Below the pieces are notes generated by a model, which was given only the letters and a program-made list of their open reading frames with translations, was not told the origin of the DNA and did not search any database. Both the position numbers and the translations under genes were made by a program. From Bacteroidales bacterium UBA2559 (GTDB lineage Bacteria; Bacteroidota; Bacteroidia; Bacteroidales; Bacteroidaceae): a DNA stretch of 6,250 bases. Below, piece by piece: positions 1 through 6,250 of this stretch (position 1 is its first letter; each line of letters opens with the position of its first letter). Location: assembly GCA_002340405.1 (NCBI GenBank), contig DDLZ01000127.1, forward strand, positions 450 through 6,699, in the 5' to 3' direction.

Positions 1-561
1 GAAGACAAACCCGGTTTAGCAAAAGAATGGTACGACTGGCTGTTAAAAATAGCGCAAGCCCAAAACGACTCTGAAAGAATTATTGAATACGCTCGTCTGT
101 TATTTATTGACAATTTCAGGAATGAGCAGGATTATTACCAAATACTGAAACAGTATGTAAAACCCGAAGAATGGACTGCATTTGTTGAAGCTGTTATTCA
201 GGATATTGCAACTAAAAAACGATGGCTTGACACGGGTTTGATTGCAAATATTTTCATAAAAGAAGAATGGTGGGACAGGCTTTTGGAACTGGTAAAAAAA
301 TCACCCGATTTAAACACAATTGACTATTACGAAAAGTATCTTTCAAAACATTATGCAAATGAAATAGTTGAGTTATATGCAACCGGTGTTCTGAAATACA
401 TGAAAAACAGTATGGGGAGAGACCATTACCAAGATGCTTGCAGATATATCCGTAAGATTATAAAGCTTGGAGCAAGAGACAAAGCAAATGAAATTATTTC
501 ACACCTGAGAACTGAATATCCCAAAAGGAAAGCATTAATGGAAGAACTGGACAAAGTATAA
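1..561 (+). CDS. C-terminal part of a probable SWIM zinc-finger family protein (5' end outside the window)
   Basis: The reading frame is open from the first base and ends at TAA (559-561), giving 186 visible residues; the true start lies to the left. The visible part is wholly soluble and rich in Trp, Tyr, Lys and Glu, as in an alpha-helical repeat. It lacks the Cys/His SWIM finger, which would sit further N-terminal. The assignment rests on recognising the C-terminal tail typical of bacterial SWIM zinc-finger proteins: a YQDACRYIRKI-like helix (visible residues 143-153), an LGA turn, then YPKRKALMEEL (173-183) close to the C-terminus. SWIM domains bind zinc and are thought to mediate DNA or protein contacts; the role here is unknown. 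A TTG at 238 could be read as a start, but homologous-looking helical sequence continues upstream, so it is internal. G+C is about 36%, well below the roughly 50% of the neighbouring transporter gene, which hints at a different origin. It converges with that gene. Confidence 0.65.
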   Translation, partial: EDKPGLAKEWYDWLLKIAQAQNDSERIIEYARLLFIDNFRNEQDYYQILKQYVKPEEWTAFVEAVIQDIATKKRWLDTGLIANIFIKEEWWDRLLELVKKSPDLNTIDYYEKYLSKHYANEIVELYATGVLKYMKNSMGRDHYQDACRYIRKIIKLGARDKANEIISHLRTEYPKRKALMEELDKV

Positions 562-727
562 ATTACTAAAGCCTACGCAATTGGTGACACATTTGCAATT
601 ACCTACGAATTAATGATTTTTATCGGTGTTCGTGAACTTCGTTTCGCACGAGCCAACTCTAAATACAAAAATTGCAAAAGAGCCACCAAAGCTAACGTAC
701 GGCAGACTGAAACGAAGTAGCAAAACT
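562..727. other. AT-rich repeat-bearing spacer between convergent genes; candidate element boundary
   Basis: This 166-bp stretch (about 39% G+C) has no credible gene. It holds short repeats: CCTACG at 572-577 and 602-607, GCAATT at 577-582 and 595-600, a 5-bp hairpin-forming pair TCGTG (630-634) / CACGA (647-651), the palindrome CGTACG (696-701), and a 10-bp inverted repeat (listed separately). No hairpin with a T-tract is seen for either converging gene. The composition rises to about 50% G+C from about 728 onward. Repeats packed beside a composition break, at the exact 3' end of a gene, resemble the end of an integrated element, but no integrase is in view. This is an inference. Confidence 0.4.
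636..718. repeat. 10-bp perfect inverted repeat, arms 63 bp apart
   Basis: ACTTCGTTTC at 636-645 is the exact reverse complement of GAAACGAAGT at 709-718. The pairing does not extend beyond 10 bp on either side. The 63-bp separation is too long for a usual transcription terminator, so paired protein-binding sites, such as recombinase arm sites, are more natural; a chance match in AT-rich DNA is also possible. The right arm ends 9 bp before the transporter's stop codon. Confidence 0.5.
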
Positions 728-1501
728 TTAGCCCATCACCACATCAAGCACCATCATAAGTACGAATCCAATGGCAAACCCTATCGTGCTTATGTTGGAA
801 TGCTTGCCCTGCGATGCCTCGGGAATAAGTTCCTCAATTACCACATAGAGCATGGCTCCGGCTGCAAATGAAAGCATATAGGGCATGATGCTTGTGACCC
901 ATGTTGCAAGCAGCAGCACAAGAAGACCTCCTATAGGCTCCACTATGCCGCTAAGACTTCCTATCACAAACGACCGCATACGGCTGTTCCCTTCGGCACG
1001 GAGCGGCATTGAGATGATTGCTCCTTCGGGAATGTTTTGGATGGCTATACCTATGGAAAGCGCCAGCGCACTCATAATATTGAAATCCGATGTCAATGCA
1101 CCGGCTATCGCCACACCCACAACCATACCTTCAGGGAAATTGTGAATTGTCACTGCCAGTGACAACATGGTAGTACGTGACAGCCGGCTCTTTGGACCCT
1201 CCCTGTCTCCGGTCATATGCAAATGAGGAGTAACATAGTCTATCAAGAGCAAAAAAGCAAAGCCCGCAAGCAGACCTGCGGCGGTAGGAATGACAGCGGC
1301 TTTTCCGGTACCCATCTCGATTGACGGAATAAGGAGCGACCATACCGATGCTGCCACCATGACACCCGATGCAAATCCCATAAGCGCCTTCCGCAGGGTC
1401 TCAGACATATCGCGCTTCATAAAGAAGACGAATGACGAGCCCAACACCGTTCCAAGGAAAGGTATCATCAATGCTATTATTACTGCCTGAATATCGGTCA
1501 T
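728..1501 (-). CDS. ZIP-family divalent metal transporter (GufA-like subfamily)
   Basis: A 257-residue inner-membrane protein of normal length for bacterial ZIP transporters, which take up Zn2+ and other divalent metals (Fe2+, Mn2+) into the cytoplasm. About eight hydrophobic segments are visible. The metal-site motifs of the two central helices are intact: HNFPEG at residues 120-125 and QNIPEG at 155-160. Gln rather than His opening the second motif is the pattern of the GufA-like branch, not of E. coli ZupT. Other potential metal ligands are H93 and H95 (TPHLH) before the central helices and E223/E224 (VVIEELIPE) in a late helix. The ATG start (1499-1501) is followed directly by the first membrane helix. 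A -7 like site lies 25 bp upstream and a terminator isolates the gene from the xylanase behind it, so it is probably transcribed alone. The C-terminus (VLDVVMG) looks complete, but no terminator follows the TAA (728-730), where the DNA turns AT-rich. Metal specificity cannot be read from the sequence. Confidence 0.93.
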   Translation of the reverse strand: MTDIQAVIIALMIPFLGTVLGSSFVFFMKRDMSETLRKALMGFASGVMVAASVWSLLIPSIEMGTGKAAVIPTAAGLLAGFAFLLLIDYVTPHLHMTGDREGPKSRLSRTTMLSLAVTIHNFPEGMVVGVAIAGALTSDFNIMSALALSIGIAIQNIPEGAIISMPLRAEGNSRMRSFVIGSLSGIVEPIGGLLVLLLATWVTSIMPYMLSFAAGAMLYVVIEELIPEASQGKHSNISTIGFAIGFVLMMVLDVVMG

Positions 1502-1526
1502 AACAGTTGTCTTATTAATAACACTG

Positions 1527-1534
1527 CAAAATTA
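1527..1534 (-). promoter_or_regulatory. Possible promoter -7 element of the ZIP transporter gene
   Basis: On the minus strand this reads TAATTTTG, an exact match to the Bacteroidetes -7 consensus TAnnTTTG, 25 bp upstream of the transporter ATG. No TTTG -33 element is found at the expected spacing of about 19 bp. The match could be chance in AT-rich DNA, though its position is right for a promoter. Confidence 0.4.
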
Positions 1535-1609
1535 ACAAAATCTTCGCGCATTGGATTCGGTACCTGAACAGATTAGAGTGCTGCGCATTTTGATCCTTGA
1601 AGAAACCTG

Positions 1610-1653
1610 AAAAAAATATCACCGATGATTGCTTAACCATCATCGGTGATATT
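1610..1653 (-). terminator. Rho-independent terminator downstream of the GH10 xylanase gene
   Basis: Perfect 15-bp arms (1615-1629 and 1639-1653) enclose a 9-base loop (1630-1638). Read on the minus strand, the stem is followed by a run of seven T (1610-1616, partly overlapping the stem base), which is the usual intrinsic terminator layout. It starts 35 bp after the xylanase stop codon and so should end that transcript before the metal-transporter gene. The plus-strand side lacks a T-tract, so it probably works in one direction. A small extra hairpin (AGGAG 1667-1671, CTCCT 1676-1680, loop of 4) lies between the stop codon and the terminator and has no evident role. Confidence 0.85.
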
Positions 1654-1688
1654 GAATTTAACTGACAGGAGCAGACTCCTTTGCGTCA

Positions 1689-2816
1689 CTATTCGGGAAT
1701 TTCCAAAATAGCGTGGAAAGCCGGTTTGGGTGTCCGGTCGCGGTTAAACAGTAACGGATAGTTGGTACGGTTGGGAATCGGATAACCGTTCTTCCACGAC
1801 ATTCCGTCATGCAGACCCCAAAAAGTCACGCGGTCTATCTTATCGCGGCGATCGTAGAATATCTGCATCAGTTCGCGGTAACGGTCGGTAAGACGTTCCT
1901 GAACGTCATCGGGAAGACCTGTCTTGTAAGGATCCAAATATATCTCAAACTCCTCAAGCTGGAAAAGAGGATCCTGAAGTATCCTGCCTATGACCTGTCC
2001 TTCGCGGGTGAGTGGCAGCACATCCACATCCATCTCGGTAATCATAACCTTGACTCCAAGAGCCGCAAAGGTATCTATGGCAGCAATTATATACTCATTT
2101 TTGGGAAAATTAAGACCCCAGTGTGCCTGTATGCCCACACCGTCAATTCTAATACCGTGCTCCTGAAGCATACGCACCATACGTGCTATACCATCCCGTT
2201 TGGTGGGGCGCCATGCATTGAAATCATTATAGTACAACTCGGCATTAGGATCATACTGGCTGGCAAATTTGAATGCCAGACGTACAAGTTCATCACCGTC
2301 GCCTTCGAACGCATTGGTCCAGACGGTCTTACGGTATGAGCCGTCATTGTCAATAATCTCGTTCACCACATCCCAGGCATCTATTTTGCCGGCAAAATGG
2401 CCTGCCACCTTCTCTATATAGCTGCGCATCGTCTCCACCATCTCATCTTTGGTTTTGGGAGTGCCGTCAGGATGGTTGAAGAAGAAATCGGGAGTCTGGT
2501 TATGCCACACCAGCGTATGTCCCAACGACCACAGGTTGTTGTCATTGGCAAACTTCACAAAACGGTCGGCCGGCTCGAAATTCCAGGTATCGGGTCTGGG
2601 ATGGATCACCTCGGCCTTCATATCGTTCTCGGGCGATACGGCATTGAACTGCTGCAAAATTATCTCTGTCGAACGGCTGTCGCGTCCGCTTACAATCTGC
2701 GAATTAATCGCACAGCCCATCATGAAAGCATCGGCATAAGCGCTCTTTAACGTCTTCTGGGAGAAGGCATTACCGGCCGCAAGTACCGACGCAATAAAAA
2801 GAAGTAATCTGTTCAT
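1689..2816 (-). CDS. Secreted GH10 endo-1,4-beta-xylanase
   Basis: A 375-residue single-domain glycoside hydrolase family 10 enzyme, expected to cut internal beta-1,4 bonds of xylan with retention of configuration. The N-terminus is a signal peptide (MNRLLLFIASVLAAGNAFSQ) with likely cleavage near residue 19; there is no lipobox cysteine, so a periplasmic or released protein is more likely than a lipoprotein. Family landmarks appear in order: SPENDMK (61-67), the His-rich subsite strand HTLVWHNQTP (100-109), WDVVNE with acid/base E153, YYNDFN (195-200), GVGIQAHWG (226-234), ITEMD with nucleophile E261, and TFWGLHDGMSW (331-341). All key residues are present, so the enzyme should be active. 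No carbohydrate-binding module is attached. It is divergent from the DUF4380 gene across a 302-bp region and has its own terminator, so it is probably monocistronic. The start is fixed by the signal peptide directly after the ATG (2814-2816). Activity on other beta-1,4-linked substrates cannot be excluded. Confidence 0.96.
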   Translation of the reverse strand: MNRLLLFIASVLAAGNAFSQKTLKSAYADAFMMGCAINSQIVSGRDSRSTEIILQQFNAVSPENDMKAEVIHPRPDTWNFEPADRFVKFANDNNLWSLGHTLVWHNQTPDFFFNHPDGTPKTKDEMVETMRSYIEKVAGHFAGKIDAWDVVNEIIDNDGSYRKTVWTNAFEGDGDELVRLAFKFASQYDPNAELYYNDFNAWRPTKRDGIARMVRMLQEHGIRIDGVGIQAHWGLNFPKNEYIIAAIDTFAALGVKVMITEMDVDVLPLTREGQVIGRILQDPLFQLEEFEIYLDPYKTGLPDDVQERLTDRYRELMQIFYDRRDKIDRVTFWGLHDGMSWKNGYPIPNRTNYPLLFNRDRTPKPAFHAILEIPE

Positions 2817-3118
2817 ATATTAAATCAAATTAAGTTTTCGCTTCTAATTTACAGTTATTTTTCAATACCGCCATAAAAAGAAGAAAAACAACTACATAAA
2901 CTCTTACATGATTATTACACAAATCCCAAACCGACCATGGATTGACCCCTGCTCTATGCCGGTACAACCTCATAATAGCTCTAATCCGGTTCCACATCAA
3001 TTAATTCCACCAAAACAGTGTTTTACCCCATTCTGTCATAAATCTTATTTTGTCATGGCAAAAGTCATAATACCGAGTATATTTTGTAAGTTTGCAATAC
3101 TATAAACAAAGAACAGTT
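2817..3118. promoter_or_regulatory. Divergent regulatory region between the xylanase and DUF4380 genes
   Basis: A 302-bp non-coding, AT-rich stretch that must hold the promoters of both diverging genes. On the plus side there is a good -7 element (listed separately). On the minus side only imperfect -7 candidates are seen: TAAATTAG (2844-2851, one mismatch to TAnnTTTG) at a workable distance from the xylanase ATG. Possible operator sequences include the near-palindrome AAAACAGTGTTTT (3012-3024) and three copies of GTCAT at 3035-3039, 3052-3056 and 3064-3068, just upstream of the plus-strand -7 site. A 65-codon frame starting at 2908 shows no family resemblance and is not called as a gene. Shared control of both genes is an inference from the layout. 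Confidence 0.6.
3087..3094 (+). promoter_or_regulatory. Probable promoter -7 element of the DUF4380-amidase operon
   Basis: TAAGTTTG matches the Bacteroidetes consensus TAnnTTTG exactly and lies 24 bp before the ATG at 3119, implying a 5' leader of roughly 15-20 bases. A TTTTG at 3048-3052 is too far away (34-bp gap) to be a standard -33 box, and nothing better is seen at about 19 bp. Such -33 elements are often poorly conserved in this group. Confidence 0.55.
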
Positions 3119-4033
3119 ATGAATACTAAAGCAAAGTTTTTAATAGCGGCTGTCATGTTTACGGCAGCAGGCAGCGCGGTTAACGCACAAGGAGTTAGCG
3201 GTTCGCAGGAGTCCGGTTACGAGATTAAGGCCGGAGAGGTGACAATGACGGTCAGCGCCACGGAGGGAGGCAAGATTATGTCCTATAAATATGCCGGCCG
3301 GGAGATGCTTGCGCAGTCCCGTGTACCCAACCAGTACGGCAGCACATTCTGGACCAGCCCGCAGGTAGAGTGGAACTGGCCTCCTGTAAACGAATTTGAC
3401 AGAATGGAGTACACACTGATAAGCAGCACCCCAAACCAACTGATACTTCAAAGCCGGGTGGCACAAAAACTGCCATTTCAAATTACAAAGCGTTACACTC
3501 CTGATCCAAAAGGCAGGTTTATCAGAATAACCTATACCATAACAAATATGGGCAGCGAGACCCGTCAGGTGGCGCCTTGGGAGATCTCCCGCGTAGTATC
3601 CAATGAGAGCGGCCTGATATTCTTTGATGCGCCGGCCGAACAGATCACCCCCGCCGGACTGATTCCTTTCAAGAGCGAACTGGGTGCCTCATGGTACACA
3701 TTTGAATCCGCCCAACAGAACCGTAAGATCAACTCCGACGGCAAGGGATGGCTGGCATACGTTGTCAACGGCCTGCTGATGATCAAAAAGTTCGATGATA
3801 TAGGCCCTTCAGAGTGGGCTCCCAACGAGGCCGAGATTCAGATTTATATAAACCAGGGCAAGACCTATATTGAACTTGAGAGCCAGGGCGCCTACAAGAC
3901 AGTGGCTCCCGGTGAATCTCTGGATTGGAGCGTGGACTGGTATATGATTCCCTACAATGACGATATAGCGCCATCCAAGAAACTGCTCAAGACAGTGAAC
4001 AAAACCATCAAGAGCTCCAAAAAGATGAAGTAA
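3119..4033 (+). CDS. Secreted DUF4380-type protein (galactose-mutarotase-like fold)
   Basis: A 304-residue exported protein of unknown biochemical role. The start is the ATG at 3119-3121; a TTG at 3092 is in frame but falls inside the promoter -7 site and adds nine residues ahead of the signal peptide. Residues 1-23 form a type I signal peptide ending VNA before Gln24, pointing to the periplasm. The mature part is beta-rich and resembles the DUF4380 family, related to aldose-1-epimerase-like sugar-binding folds: EGGKIMSYKYAGREML near 49-64, an aromatic GSTFWTSPQVEWNWPP block (74-89), VAPWEISR (151-158), and ELESQGAY (252-259) followed by a PGESLDW strand (264-270). The Trp-rich block and conserved His-poor core suggest carbohydrate binding, but I see no proven catalytic residue. 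The basic C-terminal tail (Lys/Ser-rich, 286-304) is probably unstructured. It heads a two-gene operon with the downstream amidase and is divergent from the xylanase, suggesting a role in handling released sugars. Confidence 0.78.
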   Translation: MNTKAKFLIAAVMFTAAGSAVNAQGVSGSQESGYEIKAGEVTMTVSATEGGKIMSYKYAGREMLAQSRVPNQYGSTFWTSPQVEWNWPPVNEFDRMEYTLISSTPNQLILQSRVAQKLPFQITKRYTPDPKGRFIRITYTITNMGSETRQVAPWEISRVVSNESGLIFFDAPAEQITPAGLIPFKSELGASWYTFESAQQNRKINSDGKGWLAYVVNGLLMIKKFDDIGPSEWAPNEAEIQIYINQGKTYIELESQGAYKTVAPGESLDWSVDWYMIPYNDDIAPSKKLLKTVNKTIKSSKKMK

Positions 4034-4049
4034 CCCATAAGTTCGGGAA

Positions 4050-4796
4050 ATGAAAATATCACTTGTACAAAATGCTCCCGTTATGGGGCAACCGACACTT
4101 AATCTGACATCTCTTGACAATCTTATCGGCACCGGAAACGGTGCTGATATTTATGTGCTGCCCGAAATGTTTGCAACCGGACAGTATTTGGACCCTGCTC
4201 CGGTAGTACAGACCATGGAGGGTCAGATAGTGAAGTGGATGCAGCTTAAGGCCGATGAACTGGATGCAGCCGTATGCGGAAGCCTTCCGATTCTGGAAAA
4301 CGGGAAGTACTACAACCGCCTGATATTTGCCATGCCCGAAAACAGGATGGTCTGGTATGATAAGCACCATCTGTTCACATATTCCGGTGAGGCCGAAAAC
4401 TACACTGCCGGCAAGGAACGCGTTATTGTCAATTTCCGCGGGGTCAGGATTATGCTGCTTATCTGTTATGACCTGCGATTCCCCAAATTCAGCCGCAATC
4501 ACGATGACTACGAAGCCATAATATATCCCGCCAACTGGCCGGACAAGCGTATTTTTGCATGGGACATACTCCTGCGCGCACGGGCCATAGAGAACCAATG
4601 CTACGTAATAGGCGTGAACCGCTCCGGAGAAGATGAGTTAGGCTTCTACCCGGGACACAGCACCATTATAGACCCATATGGAGGTACGCTGGTCCATACC
4701 GACGAAACACCCCAAATGGTGTCAGGCAGATTAGACCTGGAAAAACTAAATGATTTCCGTATTAAATTCCCGGTAATCAAGGATGCCGACCGATAA
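4050..4796 (+). CDS. Nitrilase-superfamily amidohydrolase (YafV/omega-amidase-like)
   Basis: A 248-residue cytoplasmic carbon-nitrogen hydrolase covering a complete single nitrilase domain. The catalytic Glu-Lys-Cys triad is visible: E39 in VLPEMF, K105 in YDKHHLF, and C139 in LICYDLRFP, with a further conserved Glu at E114 (SGEAENY). WDILLRARAIENQCYVIGVNR (171-191) and the GHSTIIDPYG segment (202-211) are typical of the YafV/omega-amidase branch, which hydrolyses alpha-keto amides such as 2-oxoglutaramate or 2-oxosuccinamate to the keto acid plus ammonia, as metabolite repair after glutamine transamination. The exact substrate is inferred from resemblance. There is no signal peptide. It lies 16 bp after the DUF4380 gene with no terminator or promoter between them, so it is probably co-transcribed. 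No clear ribosome-binding site is seen, as is common in Bacteroidetes. Its 3' end is 13 bp from the convergent GH2 gene. Confidence 0.9.
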   Translation: MKISLVQNAPVMGQPTLNLTSLDNLIGTGNGADIYVLPEMFATGQYLDPAPVVQTMEGQIVKWMQLKADELDAAVCGSLPILENGKYYNRLIFAMPENRMVWYDKHHLFTYSGEAENYTAGKERVIVNFRGVRIMLLICYDLRFPKFSRNHDDYEAIIYPANWPDKRIFAWDILLRARAIENQCYVIGVNRSGEDELGFYPGHSTIIDPYGGTLVHTDETPQMVSGRLDLEKLNDFRIKFPVIKDADR

Positions 4797-4809
4797 AGAG
4801 GATCGGCTC

Positions 4810-6250
4810 CTATTTTAAAGATTCATACCACTCCTGCATCACATAGAACGCCGCCTTTTTTATACCGCGATTGGATATCAGTCCTTTCCGGTTAAAACCG
4901 TCCTGTATACCGGCAAGTACGCGGCGGGGCGAACGGAAATCGGTCAGTATCCAGGGTGTACAGCCGGAAAGTCCCTCCATTTTTTCAAGCATACCTATCG
5001 AATGGTGGTAGAGGTCTGCCTGAAACTCCTCGGTCCAACGGTGGTTGGCGGGTCCATGATTGCCCTGTAAGGCGCCTCCGCCGAATTCGCTTATGAAAAC
5101 CGGCTTGTCATGCTGGAACTCCCAGCGTACACGGTCGCATTTCTCGGGTAAGCCATCGTACCAACCAACATACTGGTTAAAGCTAAGTACATCCAGATAG
5201 TCGGCAATGGGATCATCGAGAGTCATTATACCTCCCGGCAGCTCTCTCTTTTCCATGGCGGCGGCCACCAGACGGGTGTCATCCATAGAGCGCACCTTAT
5301 CGGCCAGTTTACGAAGGAACAGATTGCGCGGCTCCGATACGGGTGTCTCATTGGCAATGGACCATATTATGATGTTCGTGCGGTTCTTGTCACGGCCTAC
5401 CATGGCTTCAATCTGCTCACAAGCAGTCTCAAGCGTCCCCTCATTCTCCCACTGTATGGTCCAATAGCAAGGAATCTCGCTCCACACCAGAAGTCCCATG
5501 CGTTCGGCAGTACGGACCATGTTCTCATTATGCTGATAATGTGCCAGACGCACAAAGTTACAGTTCATCTCCTTAGCCCATCCCAGCAATACTGTGGCAT
5601 CCTCTACGCTCCATGCACGGCCGGAACGGATAGGCGCCTCCTCGTGTATGCTTATACCGCGGCAAAACAGTTTTTTTCCGTTCAGGTAGATTTCTTTGCC
5701 CCGCGTCTCAATAGTGCGCAACCCCACCTCATCTTCAACGGTATCGGTGTCCGATGTCAACCTGACAACATAGAGTTTGGGATTCTCAGGACTCCAGAGC
5801 GTCGGTTTGCACTTGAACTCAAACGTGCCGTAACCGGTGTTGTCGGTGTTGACAGTATGCTTGACCTTCAGCTCCGGAATTTCAATCGTGACGCTTCTGT
5901 TGCCTGCACCGTCCATCTGAACCCAACCTGCCGCCACATCGGAGGAACCTTTCTTGAGTTGAATGAAATAGTCGCGAATGAACACATCGGGGACGGTAAT
6001 GACATTGACCGAGCGGGTTATTCCGCCGTAGTTGTGCCAGTCGGTATTCACGGTGGGCACAGCATCCGGGCGACGGCGGTTGTCAACCTTGAGGATGAGC
6101 GTATTTTCACCCTCCCTGAGCACATCGGTTATTTCGATATTGAAAGGTGAGAATCCGCCTTCATGCACCCCTATCTTCCTGCCGTTCAGATAGACCTGAC
6201 ATTCGTAGTTAACTGCGTCGAAATGTATGAAACGCCGCTTCCCAGCCTCC
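4810..6250 (-). CDS. GH2 glycoside hydrolase, probable beta-glucuronidase (N-terminus outside the window)
   Basis: The minus-strand frame stays open to the right edge, giving 479 visible residues; a GTG at 6166-6168 is internal, because family sequence (FDAVNYECQVYLNGRKIG, in the sugar-binding domain) continues upstream. Visible order: the end of the N-terminal jelly-roll domain (HEGGFSPFNIEI), an immunoglobulin-like middle domain from about visible residue 85, then the TIM barrel from about 185. Catalytic residues are intact: acid/base Glu in WSIANE (codon 5347-5349) and nucleophile Glu in FISEFGGGA (codon 5086-5088). FNQYVGWYDG and GFNRKG match beta-glucuronidases; the N-x-K pair (Asn codon 4891-4893, Lys codon 4885-4887) corresponds to the motif that binds the glucuronate carboxylate in E. 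coli GUS. The segment equivalent to the E. coli Loop 1 is short (after SEIPCYW). This supports a uronic-acid exo-hydrolase; beta-galacturonidase or another GH2 specificity remains possible. Secretion cannot be judged without the N-terminus. The gene converges with the amidase, with only 13 bp between stop codons and no strong terminator. Confidence 0.9.
   Translation of the reverse strand, partial: EAGKRRFIHFDAVNYECQVYLNGRKIGVHEGGFSPFNIEITDVLREGENTLILKVDNRRRPDAVPTVNTDWHNYGGITRSVNVITVPDVFIRDYFIQLKKGSSDVAAGWVQMDGAGNRSVTIEIPELKVKHTVNTDNTGYGTFEFKCKPTLWSPENPKLYVVRLTSDTDTVEDEVGLRTIETRGKEIYLNGKKLFCRGISIHEEAPIRSGRAWSVEDATVLLGWAKEMNCNFVRLAHYQHNENMVRTAERMGLLVWSEIPCYWTIQWENEGTLETACEQIEAMVGRDKNRTNIIIWSIANETPVSEPRNLFLRKLADKVRSMDDTRLVAAAMEKRELPGGIMTLDDPIADYLDVLSFNQYVGWYDGLPEKCDRVRWEFQHDKPVFISEFGGGALQGNHGPANHRWTEEFQADLYHHSIGMLEKMEGLSGCTPWILTDFRSPRRVLAGIQDGFNRKGLISNRGIKKAAFYVMQEWYESLK

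Noticed and set aside
715..730. Exact CTnDOT-type attachment core at the transporter 3' end
   Set aside because: Only the TTTGC half and one further base agree with GTANNTTTGC, and similar partial matches occur elsewhere in the spacer, so the element family cannot be assigned.
626..871. 81-codon plus-strand reading frame spanning the composition break
   Set aside because: Most of it is antisense to the C-terminus of the ZIP transporter and the His-rich translation is an artefact of that strand.
1809..2339. 176-codon plus-strand reading frame
   Set aside because: Antisense shadow of the GH10 xylanase; its translation resembles no family.
2826..2833. TTAATTTG on the minus strand as the xylanase -7 element
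   Set aside because: Only 9 bp before the ATG, which would leave almost no leader; it also has one mismatch to the consensus.
2908..3105. 65-codon plus-strand reading frame in the divergent region
   Set aside because: No recognisable family or signal peptide, it overlaps the promoter site at 3087-3094, and its composition looks like non-coding DNA.
4780..4815. Shared terminator between the convergent amidase and GH2 genes
   Set aside because: Only 4-5-bp stems can be drawn (GCCGA/TCGGC or AGGA/TCCT) with no clear T-tract.
5530..6150. 206-codon plus-strand reading frame
   Set aside because: It lies entirely antisense to the GH2 gene, whose motifs and catalytic residues are unambiguous.

Overview
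The window looks like a Bacteroidales-type (Bacteroidota) chromosome segment. The support is two sites matching the Bacteroidetes promoter -7 consensus TAnnTTTG, near-absence of Shine-Dalgarno sequences before the starts, a Bacteroidetes-type DUF4380-like protein, and secreted glycan-degrading enzymes. No species can be named from the sequence alone.

Layout. Positions 1-561 carry the 3' end of an AT-rich gene, probably a SWIM zinc-finger family protein, that enters from the left. Positions 562-727 are a repeat-containing AT-rich spacer. By hand count, positions 1-540 are about 36% G+C, while 721-1320 are about 50%. The break falls at the stop codon of a minus-strand ZIP-family metal transporter (728-1501), so the left end may be the edge of an acquired element. 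A strong minus-strand hairpin terminator (1610-1653) separates the transporter from a secreted GH10 endo-xylanase (1689-2816, minus). A 302-bp divergent regulatory region (2817-3118) follows. Then comes a plus-strand pair: a secreted DUF4380-type, mutarotase-like protein (3119-4033) and, 16 bp later, a cytoplasmic nitrilase-superfamily amidase (4050-4796). A GH2 enzyme with a beta-glucuronidase-like N-x-K signature (4810-6250, minus) converges on the amidase and runs off the right edge.

How the genes may work together. From 1689 to 6250 the content fits plant-glycan use: the xylanase cuts beta-1,4-xylan, the GH2 enzyme would remove terminal sugars (probably uronic acid) from oligosaccharides, and the DUF4380 protein is a probable sugar-binding or mutarotase-like periplasmic protein. 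The amidase is a housekeeping-type enzyme whose link to glycan use is unclear. No SusC/SusD pair or sensor gene is visible, so a full polysaccharide utilisation locus cannot be claimed. I found no RNA gene, CRISPR array, transposase or integrase. The points most worth checking are the composition break at the transporter's 3' end and the DUF4380-amidase pairing; neither amounts to a demonstrated new system.
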